In this document: piece by piece, positions 1 through 5,857 of the stretch
How the letters are laid out: every line of letters starts with the position of its first letter
Numbering within the stretch: the first letter of the stretch is position 1
Assembly (NCBI GenBank): GCA_017694145.1
Contig: JADINF010000127.1
Coordinates: forward strand, 1 to 8,676
Direction of reading: 5' to 3'
Length of the DNA stretch: 8,676 nt
Origin: Candidatus Stercoripulliclostridium pullicola
Lineage (GTDB): Bacteria > Bacillota > Clostridia > Christensenellales > DTU072
Notes under the pieces: model-generated
Told to the model about the DNA's origin: nothing
The model's input: only the letters and a program-made list of their open reading frames with translations
Database searches by the model: none
Program-made: the position numbers and the translations under genes

Positions 1-522
1 TGCGCCATAGAAACCAACGGTTCCATACTTAATCTCAACGAAAACGAGATACGCGAACGTGTGGCGGCGGCTTATCCTGACAGGCTGATAACGGTTATCG
101 ACGTCGTGAGAGAATTCCCCGATACCGTTAAAGTGTACGTCGAGGAACACGCGCCGATGTGCGCCGTACCGTTGCGCGACGGGACGGGCTACGCCATAGC
201 GGACAGGGATTTCGCGCTCGACCGCAAAGCGCGCGAAGCCGATCTCGACAAAAACAGCCTTATAATGATAATCGGGCTTACCGTCGGCAACAGTTACGAT
301 ACTGCCGATTTCGCTACTTTGAGGAACGTCTTCCTCGCGCTCGAAGGGGAAGGAATGCCCGCCGCGGCTCAACCGCGTTTCCTCGCGTCGATAGCCTTCG
401 AAGGGGACAAAATCAAGCTCAACACGCGCACCGGCGATACGCTTACTATAGACAGATCGCCCGCCGAGAATATTGGCGACAGAGTGTCCGCGGCATACCG
501 CGAATACGCGGCAAATTTATAA
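1..522 (+). CDS. ftsQ: FtsQ/DivIB-like cell-division protein, C-terminal part (5' truncated)
   Basis: The reading frame is open from base 1 to the TAA at 520-522 and has no start inside the window, so this is the 3' part of a gene that begins upstream (173 residues visible). The first 50 or so residues look like the second half of an FtsQ POTRA domain: a GSILNLNENEIRERV segment, a 'YPD' turn, then VVREFPDTVKVYVEEHAPMCAV, which fits the family pattern of a basic residue, 'P-x-T' and a beta strand ending in E-x-x-P. The rest would be the beta domain that contacts FtsB/FtsL outside the membrane. FtsQ/DivIB is a bitopic division protein of the FtsQLB complex. Its place directly before ftsA-ftsZ supports the call. 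The N-terminal membrane helix is outside the window. Sequence similarity is modest, so the family call rests on the POTRA pattern plus context. Confidence 0.72.
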   Translation, partial: CAIETNGSILNLNENEIRERVAAAYPDRLITVIDVVREFPDTVKVYVEEHAPMCAVPLRDGTGYAIADRDFALDRKAREADLDKNSLIMIIGLTVGNSYDTADFATLRNVFLALEGEGMPAAAQPRFLASIAFEGDKIKLNTRTGDTLTIDRSPAENIGDRVSAAYREYAANL

Positions 523-558
523 AAAACGATTTAATTTATAATATTTTGCAGAAAAGCA

Positions 559-587
559 TTGACACGTTTTTTCTATAATTATATAAT
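559..587 (+). promoter_or_regulatory. Consensus sigma-A promoter of ftsA-ftsZ
   Basis: TTGACA at 559-564 and TATAAT at 582-587 are separated by exactly 17 bases, a 12/12 match to the housekeeping promoter. Transcription should start near 594, giving an ftsA leader of about 43 bases. The surrounding AT-rich gap (523-636) holds no gene. A second TATAAT at 574-579 is too close to the -35 to be used with it. Confidence 0.88.
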
Positions 588-596
588 AAAAGATAG

Positions 597-608
597 AGTT
601 AATTAACT
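597..608 (+). other. Perfect 12-bp palindrome at the ftsA transcription start
   Basis: AGTTAATTAACT is a perfect palindrome lying a few bases downstream of the predicted transcription start and upstream of the ftsA Shine-Dalgarno site (GAGGAG, 622-627). The position is that of a repressor operator, but an AT-rich palindrome of this length can also arise by chance. No regulator is identified. Confidence 0.35.
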
Positions 609-636
609 GACGCCTACGCGCGAGGAGAATTTCCGG

Positions 637-1818
637 ATGAGTGCAAAAAAAGTCGCTGTATTGGATATCGGTTCGGACGCCGTTACTTTGGTGATGCAGG
701 ACCGTAAATACGCCAATAATTTCGCCTTCAAAGCCTCCGCAGATTACGACGGTTTTCAGGACGGCGAGTTCCTCGATATGGAAGGTCTTTTCCGCGTCGT
801 CGATTCGCTCGTGCGCGAGTGCGAAGCTTCCGCTTTCTGCGAGCTCGACGAGATCATGGTCGGCGTGCCCGGAGAATTCACTTCGATAGTCTGTAAGACG
901 GTGGAGCAGGAGCTCGGCGCGGAACGCAGAATAACCGACCGCGATCTCGACGCCCTGTACGCGATAGGCAACAGTTATAACGGCGAAGCGGGCTATACCT
1001 GTATCAGCGCTTCTCCCGTTTATTACGTGCTCGACGACAACGATTATACGATAACCCCCGCGGGACGTACCGCTTCCAAAATAGGTTGCCTTATGTCCTA
1101 CGCCGTTTGCGAGAATTCTTTTATTTCCCTTTTTAACAGAATATCCGAATCGGTTAAAGTGCCTTTCGTATACGCTTCGGCGATGCTTGCCGAGGTCATG
1201 TACGTGGTGCCCGAAAAGTACAGCGACGAGGGAGTGATCCTCGCGGACGTGGGTTATATTTCCACTTCCGTGGCTTACGCCATGGGCGACGGGATATTGC
1301 ACGCGACGGCGTTTTCTCTGGGAAGAGGCAACATAGCTGGGGATATCACCACGGTGGACGGCGTACCGTTCGACGTTTCGCTCGAGCTTGTCGACAAGCT
1401 CAATCTCAATCTTCAGCCTTCCATGGGCGACGCTTACTGCGTCAGCCGCGACGGCGAAACGCTCTCTTACGACGTCAGCCGTATCAACGCGATAGCGTAC
1501 GACAGAGTGCAGAATATCGCGGAATACATACACGAAGCGATCAAGATGAGCGAATACGAAGTTCCGCGCGAAGCGAAGATACTGCTTACCGGATCGGGTA
1601 TGGCGAATATCCCCGGAGCGCGAGAATGTCTAGCCAAGGTTACGGGTCGCGCGGTGGAGATACTTGCGCCCGATCTTATGCAGTTCAATAAGCCGCGCCA
1701 TGCGTCGCTTGCCGGATTGCTAGTGGTTCAACAACATCAGATAGTCAAAGGCAAACTCAAATTATTCGACTTGCTTTACAAATTAAAAGACAAATTTTTC
1801 GGGAGGAACAAGAAATAA
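637..1818 (+). CDS. ftsA: Cell-division protein FtsA (divergent)
   Basis: This is a 393-residue actin-fold protein that would anchor FtsZ to the membrane and recruit later division proteins. Visible features are a phosphate-1 loop (VAVLDIGS, residues 6-13), a phosphate-2 region (LADVGYISTS, 202-211), an adenosine-binding segment (LLTGSGMANIPGARE, 316-330), and a C-terminal amphipathic, basic helix after a short linker (about 374-393, KLFDLLYKLKDKFF then GRNKK) that fits the FtsA membrane-targeting sequence. Length is close to the usual FtsA size of about 400-440. The ATG has a GAGGAG site nine bases upstream. The stop overlaps the ftsZ start by one base (TAATG), so the two are translationally coupled. 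Oddity: phosphate-2 lacks the usual glycine/threonine-rich 'GGGTT' signature, so this is a diverged FtsA. Immediate linkage to ftsZ and the C-terminal helix make the assignment firm. Confidence 0.88.
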   Translation: MSAKKVAVLDIGSDAVTLVMQDRKYANNFAFKASADYDGFQDGEFLDMEGLFRVVDSLVRECEASAFCELDEIMVGVPGEFTSIVCKTVEQELGAERRITDRDLDALYAIGNSYNGEAGYTCISASPVYYVLDDNDYTITPAGRTASKIGCLMSYAVCENSFISLFNRISESVKVPFVYASAMLAEVMYVVPEKYSDEGVILADVGYISTSVAYAMGDGILHATAFSLGRGNIAGDITTVDGVPFDVSLELVDKLNLNLQPSMGDAYCVSRDGETLSYDVSRINAIAYDRVQNIAEYIHEAIKMSEYEVPREAKILLTGSGMANIPGARECLAKVTGRAVEILAPDLMQFNKPRHASLAGLLVVQQHQIVKGKLKLFDLLYKLKDKFFGRNKK

Positions 1819-3011
1819 TGGCGAATTCCTACGGCGTAGCCAATATTAAGGTTATCGGAGTGGGCGGAGGCGGCAACAACGCCGTCAACCGTATGATACT
1901 GGCGGGCATAACCTCCTGCACGTTCATAGCAGCCAACACCGATATGCAGGCGCTCAACATGAGCAAAGCCCCCATAAAGATCCAACTCGGAGCAAATCTG
2001 ACCAAGGGACTCGGCGCGGGCGCGGATCCGGAGATCGGAGCGCGCGCGGCGGAGGAGAGCAAAGAGGAGATAAGACAACATCTCGAGGATACCGACCTGC
2101 TGTTCATAACCGCGGGTATGGGAGGCGGTACCGGAACGGGAGCCGCTCCCGTCATCGCCCAGATGGCTAAAGAAATGAATATCCTCACCATCGCGGTAGT
2201 TACCAAGCCCTTCGAGCAGTTCGAAGGCAAACCGCGTATGGACAGAGCCAACGAAGGTATCGAGAAACTGAAGCAGGTAGTGGATACCTTGCTCGTTATC
2301 CCCAACGAAAAGATACAGCTTTTCGTTCCTAAGGGCACCACGCTAGTGCAGGCGTTCAAAGTGGCGGACGACGTGCTCCGTCAGGGCATACAGGGCATAA
2401 CAGAGATCATCACGACTCCGTCGCTCATCAACCTCGACTTCGCCGACATCAAGACTATCATGAAGAACAAGGGCAACGCCCATATCGGTATCGGTAAAGG
2501 TAAGGGCGAGAACCGCACTCTCGACGCCGTGCGTCAAGCTGTTCAGAGCCCGCTTCTCGAGACTAACATTCAGGGCGCTACCGGCATAATCGTGTACGTT
2601 TCGGGCGGCACCGGGCTTACGATGGACGAAGTCCACGAGAGCGTAAGGCTTATCCGCGAAGTGGTCGATCCCGCGGCGAATATCATATTCGGTATGGGTA
2701 TCGACGAGAACCTCGACGACGAAGTGGTCATCACCGTGGTAGCTACGGGCTTCACGACCAAACCCGAGGGGCGCGCTCAATACAATATGCAAAGACCGAT
2801 GTTCACCAACGACGCACAGCGCAACGAGCGCGTGGACAGGATGTACGGATATTATTCCGAGGAAGAAGTCGCCGCAGACAAGGCTCCCGCTCACGCTACG
2901 CGCAGCGTAGAGGAAGCTCCCGTCGCGCCTCCGCCGCAGAGCGGAAGGATAGACGTCACGCGCTCCAAAGCGGTACCTCCTTTCCTTCAGAGGATAAAGG
3001 ACAAGAAATAA
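1818..3011 (+). CDS. ftsZ: Cell-division GTPase FtsZ
   Basis: FtsZ is a 397-residue tubulin homologue that polymerises with GTP into the Z ring at mid-cell, and at the polar septum during sporulation. It shows the GVGGGGNNAVNRM nucleotide loop (residues 14-26), the tubulin signature GGGTGTGAAP (102-111), and the T7 synergy loop NLDFADIKTIM (205-215), whose two aspartates (207, 210) complete the GTPase site of the neighbouring subunit. After the globular core (about 1-312) comes a variable linker rich in Ala/Pro/charged residues and a conserved C-terminal peptide ending SKAVPPFLQRIKDKK, the docking site for FtsA and SepF. The ATG overlaps the ftsA stop by one base and has a GGGAGGA site at 1801-1807 inside the ftsA end. 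Coding is complete with no odd residues in the catalytic motifs. Confidence 0.98.
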   Translation: MANSYGVANIKVIGVGGGGNNAVNRMILAGITSCTFIAANTDMQALNMSKAPIKIQLGANLTKGLGAGADPEIGARAAEESKEEIRQHLEDTDLLFITAGMGGGTGTGAAPVIAQMAKEMNILTIAVVTKPFEQFEGKPRMDRANEGIEKLKQVVDTLLVIPNEKIQLFVPKGTTLVQAFKVADDVLRQGIQGITEIITTPSLINLDFADIKTIMKNKGNAHIGIGKGKGENRTLDAVRQAVQSPLLETNIQGATGIIVYVSGGTGLTMDEVHESVRLIREVVDPAANIIFGMGIDENLDDEVVITVVATGFTTKPEGRAQYNMQRPMFTNDAQRNERVDRMYGYYSEEEVAADKAPAHATRSVEEAPVAPPPQSGRIDVTRSKAVPPFLQRIKDKK

Positions 3012-3018
3012 TTGCGCC

Positions 3019-3048
3019 CGCGGCGCTCTCACGGCGCTCCGCGCCGCG
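3019..3048 (+). other. GC-rich hairpin after ftsZ
   Basis: CGCGGCGC (3019-3026) pairs perfectly with GCGCCGCG (3041-3048) around a 14-base loop, seven bases after the ftsZ stop. It is followed by only a few T residues, so it is a poor terminator by itself. It may protect the 3' end of the ftsAZ mRNA or act with the stronger terminator about 30 bases downstream. Confidence 0.5.
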
Positions 3049-3077
3049 TTTGATCCGATAAATATTGTTTACGAATG

Positions 3078-3112
3078 AAAAAGCAGGACTTTACGACGGT
3101 CTTGCTTTTTTT
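3078..3112 (+). terminator. Intrinsic terminator of the ftsA-ftsZ operon
   Basis: AAAAAGCAGGAC (3078-3089) pairs with GTCTTGCTTTTT (3099-3110) to form a 12-bp stem with a single G-U wobble and a 9-base loop. A run of seven T (3106-3112) forms the end of the stem and the tail. This is a textbook Rho-independent terminator. It ends only 10 bases before the preferred spoIIGA start and contains the codons that a longer spoIIGA reading frame would use. Confidence 0.85.
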
Positions 3113-3122
3113 CGTGCGGAAA

Positions 3123-3872
3123 ATGGAATACGGTCTGTTGCTCGATTATCTCAACGCTCTTGCGATAAATTACCTCGTGTACTATCTTGTCACGGGATTT
3201 TTCCGCGCGGAAACTGCTATCTGGCGACTGTTGTTCGCGGGTGGTATTTACGCCGCCGCGGAAACGCTCGAACCCTATCTCGACGTCGATATGCTTCTCC
3301 TGAAAGCCATACTTTCCGTGATAGGTATACTCGTTTCGAAAGAATATTTCACGATAGGAGAATTTCTGCGTTTCGCCGCGCTTTACGTTGTGTTAAGACT
3401 TACGCTTATCGGCGCCGAAAACTTCTTTTACGACGTTTTCGGAGAGGATAACAACGCTTTCGGGCTCGTGATAAGCGCGAGCGTTATCGCCTGCGTGGTG
3501 CTTTTCAAAGCGGCTACGGGCGTCCGCGACGCCCGTAAGACGAGAGCGCTCGAACCTAAAGTCGAAATAATATCGGGCGACAAGACCTATTCCTTCCGCG
3601 GCTACGTAGATACCGGTAACGCGCTTTATAAAGACGGCAAGCCCGTGATAGTCGTTTCGGAAAGGATAGCGAAAAAGCTTTCGCTTTCGGCAGAGGACAC
3701 GCTTGCGGTCCGCACCGTTTCGGGGGTGCGCGAAATGCCGCTTACGGAATTGAGTTATAAGATATATTCCGACAAAAAAACGCATAAGCTATACAGTAGT
3801 TACGCGATCGTCTCGGATAAAATGGAGGTGCGCGGATACGACGTCTTGTTGCATAAGGATATGTTGAACTGA
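3123..3872 (+). CDS. spoIIGA: Sigma-E processing membrane peptidase SpoIIGA
   Basis: This is the membrane-bound aspartic protease that removes the pro-sequence of sigma-E at the asymmetric septum. The N-terminal half has about five hydrophobic segments, beginning at LLLDYLNALAINYLVYYLVTG right after the start and ending with AFGLVISASVIACVVLF. The C-terminal half is a soluble single-lobe protease domain with the catalytic DTGN motif (in RGYVDTGNALY; Asp163 from this start), equivalent to the family's D-[ST]-G-N. It ends at about 249 residues, shorter than the Bacillus protein (about 309). The frame is open back to an ATG at 3075, but those 16 codons (3075-3122) are encoded largely by a terminator stem and have no ribosome-binding site. 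The ATG at 3123 places the first helix where SpoIIGA proteins normally begin. It has only a weak GGA upstream, and a GTG at 3114 is another option. The next gene is sigE, its substrate, 35 bases downstream. Confidence 0.9.
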   Translation: MEYGLLLDYLNALAINYLVYYLVTGFFRAETAIWRLLFAGGIYAAAETLEPYLDVDMLLLKAILSVIGILVSKEYFTIGEFLRFAALYVVLRLTLIGAENFFYDVFGEDNNAFGLVISASVIACVVLFKAATGVRDARKTRALEPKVEIISGDKTYSFRGYVDTGNALYKDGKPVIVVSERIAKKLSLSAEDTLAVRTVSGVREMPLTELSYKIYSDKKTHKLYSSYAIVSDKMEVRGYDVLLHKDMLN

Positions 3873-3907
3873 AGCGTAATGACGGATCCGCGCTTAACGG
3901 AGGAACG

Positions 3908-4624
3908 ATGCACATAATTTTCGAAAAGATCAGAGCATTTTTACGCAGATTGTTATCGTTAGAGGAGAATACCCTCGACTATATGGTGGCTTTGCCCAAT
4001 CCGCTGGACGCGGACGAAGAGGCGCGGCTTCTCGAAGCTAGCGCTTCCGGCGATCCCGAAGCGCGCAACAAGCTCGTCGAACACAATTTACGTCTTGTGG
4101 TTTACATAGCCAAGCGCTTCGACAATACGGGAATGGACATGGAAGAACTCGTTTCCGTAGGCACTATGGGGCTCATCAAAGCGGTGCGCTCCTATAACGG
4201 CGACAAAAAGATCAAACTCGCCACTTACGCTTCGCGTTGTATAGAGAACGAAATACTCATGTATCTGAGGAAAATGGTCAAGACCAGAAACGAAGTGAGT
4301 CTGGACGAGCCTCTGAACGTGGACTGGGAGGGCAACAAGCTGCTTCTGTCCGACGTGCTGGGCACCGACGGCGGCGAAGTATACAAAGAGATGGAAGCGG
4401 ACGTCGAGAAAAACATTCTTCGCGAAATATTTTCGAAGCTGGACGAGCGCGACCGCGCGATAATCTGTATGCGTTACGGTTTATACGGCGTCAAGGAGCG
4501 CACGCAGAAGGAAATAGCGGATATGATGAACATATCTCAGTCCTACATAAGCCGATTGGAAAAAAAGATCATCGACAAGCTCAAAGCGGAATATCTGAAA
4601 ACGGAAGGAAGATCGGGAATCTGA
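3908..4624 (+). CDS. sigE: Sporulation sigma factor sigma-E (pro-protein)
   Basis: Sigma-E is the early mother-cell RNA polymerase sigma factor, made as an inactive precursor and activated by SpoIIGA. This 238-residue protein starts with a basic/hydrophobic amphipathic pro-sequence (residues 1 to about 25, FEKIRAFLRRLLSL) and then ALPNPLDADEEARLL. Region 2 is strongly conserved (NLRLVVYIAKRF 60-71; GTMGLIKAV 85-93; KLATYASRCIENEILMYLR 103-121), followed by the sigma-E type EVSLDEPLNVDWEGN-KLLLSDVLGTD segment (129-154). The region 4.2 helix-turn-helix is RTQKEIADMMNISQSYISRLEKK (198-220). GGAGG at 3899-3903 lies four bases before the ATG. The gap to spoIIGA is only 35 bases and has no terminator, so the pair is cotranscribed. 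The processing-site region is a few residues shorter than in Bacillus (see findings). Confidence 0.96.
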   Translation: MHIIFEKIRAFLRRLLSLEENTLDYMVALPNPLDADEEARLLEASASGDPEARNKLVEHNLRLVVYIAKRFDNTGMDMEELVSVGTMGLIKAVRSYNGDKKIKLATYASRCIENEILMYLRKMVKTRNEVSLDEPLNVDWEGNKLLLSDVLGTDGGEVYKEMEADVEKNILREIFSKLDERDRAIICMRYGLYGVKERTQKEIADMMNISQSYISRLEKKIIDKLKAEYLKTEGRSGI

Positions 4625-4649
4625 GGTTTAGCGCAAATTCTCGTGCGCG

Positions 4650-4678
4650 GAGTAAAAAATCTTCAATCGCCCATACTT
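4650..4678 (+). promoter_or_regulatory. Candidate forespore (sigma-F/sigma-G) promoter of sigG
   Basis: GAGTA (4650-4654) and CATACTT (4672-4678) are 17 bases apart. Each differs by one base from the GMATR and CATNMTA patterns described for Bacillus sigma-G promoters. Transcription would start near 4685, just before the AAGGAGG site (4686-4692) that serves the preferred sigG start. Forespore-specific transcription with autoregulation is known for sigG in Bacillus. Use here is inferred. Confidence 0.5.
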
Positions 4679-4702
4679 TCTTTACAAGGAGGCATTATCC
4701 GG

Positions 4703-5470
4703 ATGGTAAAGAAAGTAACGGGTATCGACACCGCGAAGCTGCCGAAAATGAGCGGAGCGGAGCAACAGGAAACTTTGCTCGCTATCAAAAACGGGCGTAC
4801 CGATTTAAGGGAAAAGTTTTTGCTTGCGAACGCGCGGCTCGTATTGAGCGCGGTACAGCGGTTCGATAACACACGCGAAAGCCCGGACGATCTGTTTCAG
4901 GTCGGGATGATAGGGCTTATGAAAGCTCTCGACAATTTCGACGTCACGCTCAACGTAAGGTTTTCCACTTACGCCATTCCCATGGTGATCGGCGAGATCC
5001 GCCGCTATATCCGCGAAGGAAGCGCTTTCAAAGTGGGACGTAACGTAAGGGACATCGCTTACCGCGCCGTCAAGGCGAGGGAAAGTCTCGAGGCTCGCGG
5101 GGTACGCGAAGCGTCGTTAAGCGAGATAGCCGACGAACTCGGGGTACCTTACCGCGAGGTCGTCGGCGCGCTCGACGCGATAGCGGAGCCGCAATCCATT
5201 TACGAACAGGCTTACGGAAGCGACGAGGAAGGAGCGGAAATAATCGATCTTGTCAAAGATCCCCGTGCGGACAGCGATTACGCGGACAGGATCGTGCTCA
5301 GGGACGGCATAGAGGCGTTGCCCGAGCGCGAGAAGCGCGTCATTATAATGCGATATTACCACGGGCGCACGCAGACCGAAATAGCGGACGAGCTGGAGAT
5401 GTCTCAGGCACAGGTGAGCAGACTGGAGAAGTCGGCGGTCGCAAGACTTAGGGAGACTTTTTCGTTCTGA
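4703..5470 (+). CDS. sigG: Sporulation sigma factor sigma-G
   Basis: Sigma-G is the late forespore sigma factor, active after engulfment. From this start the protein is 255 residues and opens with VTGIDTAKLPKMS, matching the sigma-G N-terminal pattern (G-V/I-DT-x-KLP) that sigma-F lacks. Region 2 runs RLVLSAVQRFDN (45-56), DDLFQVGMIGLMKALDNFD (62-80) and FSTYAIPMVIGEIRRYIRE (87-105). Region 3 follows (RDIAYRAVKARE; the ALDAI segment), then a region 4 helix-turn-helix RTQTEIADELEMSQAQVSRLEKSA (222-245). There is no pro-sequence, as expected. The frame is open upstream to a GTG at 4643, but AAGGAGG ten bases before 4703 and the family N-terminus decide for 4703. The position directly after sigE is the classic Bacillota order. 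Unusual residues in region 2.1 are listed in findings. Confidence 0.95.
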   Translation: MVKKVTGIDTAKLPKMSGAEQQETLLAIKNGRTDLREKFLLANARLVLSAVQRFDNTRESPDDLFQVGMIGLMKALDNFDVTLNVRFSTYAIPMVIGEIRRYIREGSAFKVGRNVRDIAYRAVKARESLEARGVREASLSEIADELGVPYREVVGALDAIAEPQSIYEQAYGSDEEGAEIIDLVKDPRADSDYADRIVLRDGIEALPEREKRVIIMRYYHGRTQTEIADELEMSQAQVSRLEKSAVARLRETFSF

Positions 5471-5476
5471 CGCCGG

Positions 5477-5511
5477 CTCCGCGCGCATACAATATATGTA
5501 TGAGTGCGGAG
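5477..5511 (+). other. Long imperfect hairpin covering the ylmC ribosome-binding site
   Basis: CTCCGCGCGCATACA (5477-5491) pairs with TGTATGAGTGCGGAG (5497-5511) around the 5-base loop 5492-5496. There are 15 opposed positions with one G-U and one G-A mismatch. The last four bases of the 3' arm are GGAG, the only Shine-Dalgarno site for the ATG at 5519. No T-run follows, so it is not an ordinary terminator. It could block ylmC translation on read-through mRNA from sigG, or be a DNA operator. Confidence 0.6.
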
Positions 5512-5518
5512 TACATAG

Positions 5519-5797
5519 ATGCAGAATAACGCGGGAATAGATTATACTTTTTGCGAATTGCGCGAAAAAGACGTCGTCAACGTGTCCGACGGCAAGCAAC
5601 TCGGCAGAATCGTCGATATAGCCATTCATTGCACGGGTAAGGTCGTAGGGCTCGTCGCCGCGGGCGAAAAAAAGTTTTTCAAGAATTTCACGGGCAACGA
5701 AAACGTTTTCATACCGTGGCAGAAGGTCATCAAAATAGGCGACGACGTGATACTTGTGGAATTATTGCCCGTCAATACGCGAGAATTGAGCAAATAA
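5519..5797 (+). CDS. ylmC: YlmC/YmxH family PRC-barrel protein
   Basis: This small 92-residue protein has a single PRC-barrel domain: ELREKDVVNVSDGKQLGRIVDIAIHCTGKVVGLV (about 13-46), a basic aromatic loop (KKFFKNF), then the diagnostic FIPWQKVIKIGDDVILVELL (64-83). The YlmC/YmxH family occurs mostly in spore-forming Bacillota and in Bacillus lies just downstream of sigG, as here. Its molecular function is not established and a sporulation role is inferred from context. The ATG has GGAG seven bases upstream, inside a hairpin. The gap to sigG is 48 bases with no clear promoter, so it may be expressed by read-through. Symbol given by family and position. Confidence 0.85.
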   Translation: MQNNAGIDYTFCELREKDVVNVSDGKQLGRIVDIAIHCTGKVVGLVAAGEKKFFKNFTGNENVFIPWQKVIKIGDDVILVELLPVNTRELSK

Positions 5798-5799
5798 TA

Positions 5800-5828
5800 T
5801 TTACAAACGCCGAAAAATGCGATATAAT
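5800..5828 (+). promoter_or_regulatory. Sigma-A promoter of nrdR
   Basis: TTTACA (5800-5805) and TATAAT (5823-5828) are separated by exactly 17 bases, an 11/12 match to the housekeeping consensus, just after the ylmC stop. The predicted start near 5835 gives a leader of about 23 bases before the nrdR ATG. This makes nrdR and the following gene a vegetative unit separate from the sporulation genes upstream. Confidence 0.85.
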
Positions 5829-5857
5829 TACCGTAATCAAAAATAGGCGGTAAGTGT

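Noticed and set aside
517..1533. Long open frame opposite ftsA (338 codons)
   Set aside because: It is antisense to a well-conserved gene, shows no domain, and reflects codon bias of the real gene. The same applies to the frames opposite ftsZ, spoIIGA, nrdR and sigK.
3021..3039. Direct repeat of CGGCGCTC, 11 bases apart, after ftsZ
   Set aside because: It is short and GC-rich and overlaps the hairpin at 3019-3048. There is no sign of a longer array or mobile element.
3075..3122. Upstream extension of SpoIIGA from the ATG at 3075
   Set aside because: The codons coincide with an intrinsic terminator stem and there is no ribosome-binding site. The SpoIIGA membrane helix normally starts within a few residues of the initiator, which fits 3123.
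4117..4129. TTCGACA-like Spo0A box
   Set aside because: It is within sigE coding sequence (the RFDN codons) and not near a promoter. No convincing Spo0A box was found upstream of spoIIGA.
5486..5494. CATACAATA between sigG and ylmC as a sigma-E or sigma-K -10 box
   Set aside because: It matches both -10 patterns, but no acceptable -35 is found 14-17 bases upstream. The sequence is better explained as part of the long hairpin arm.
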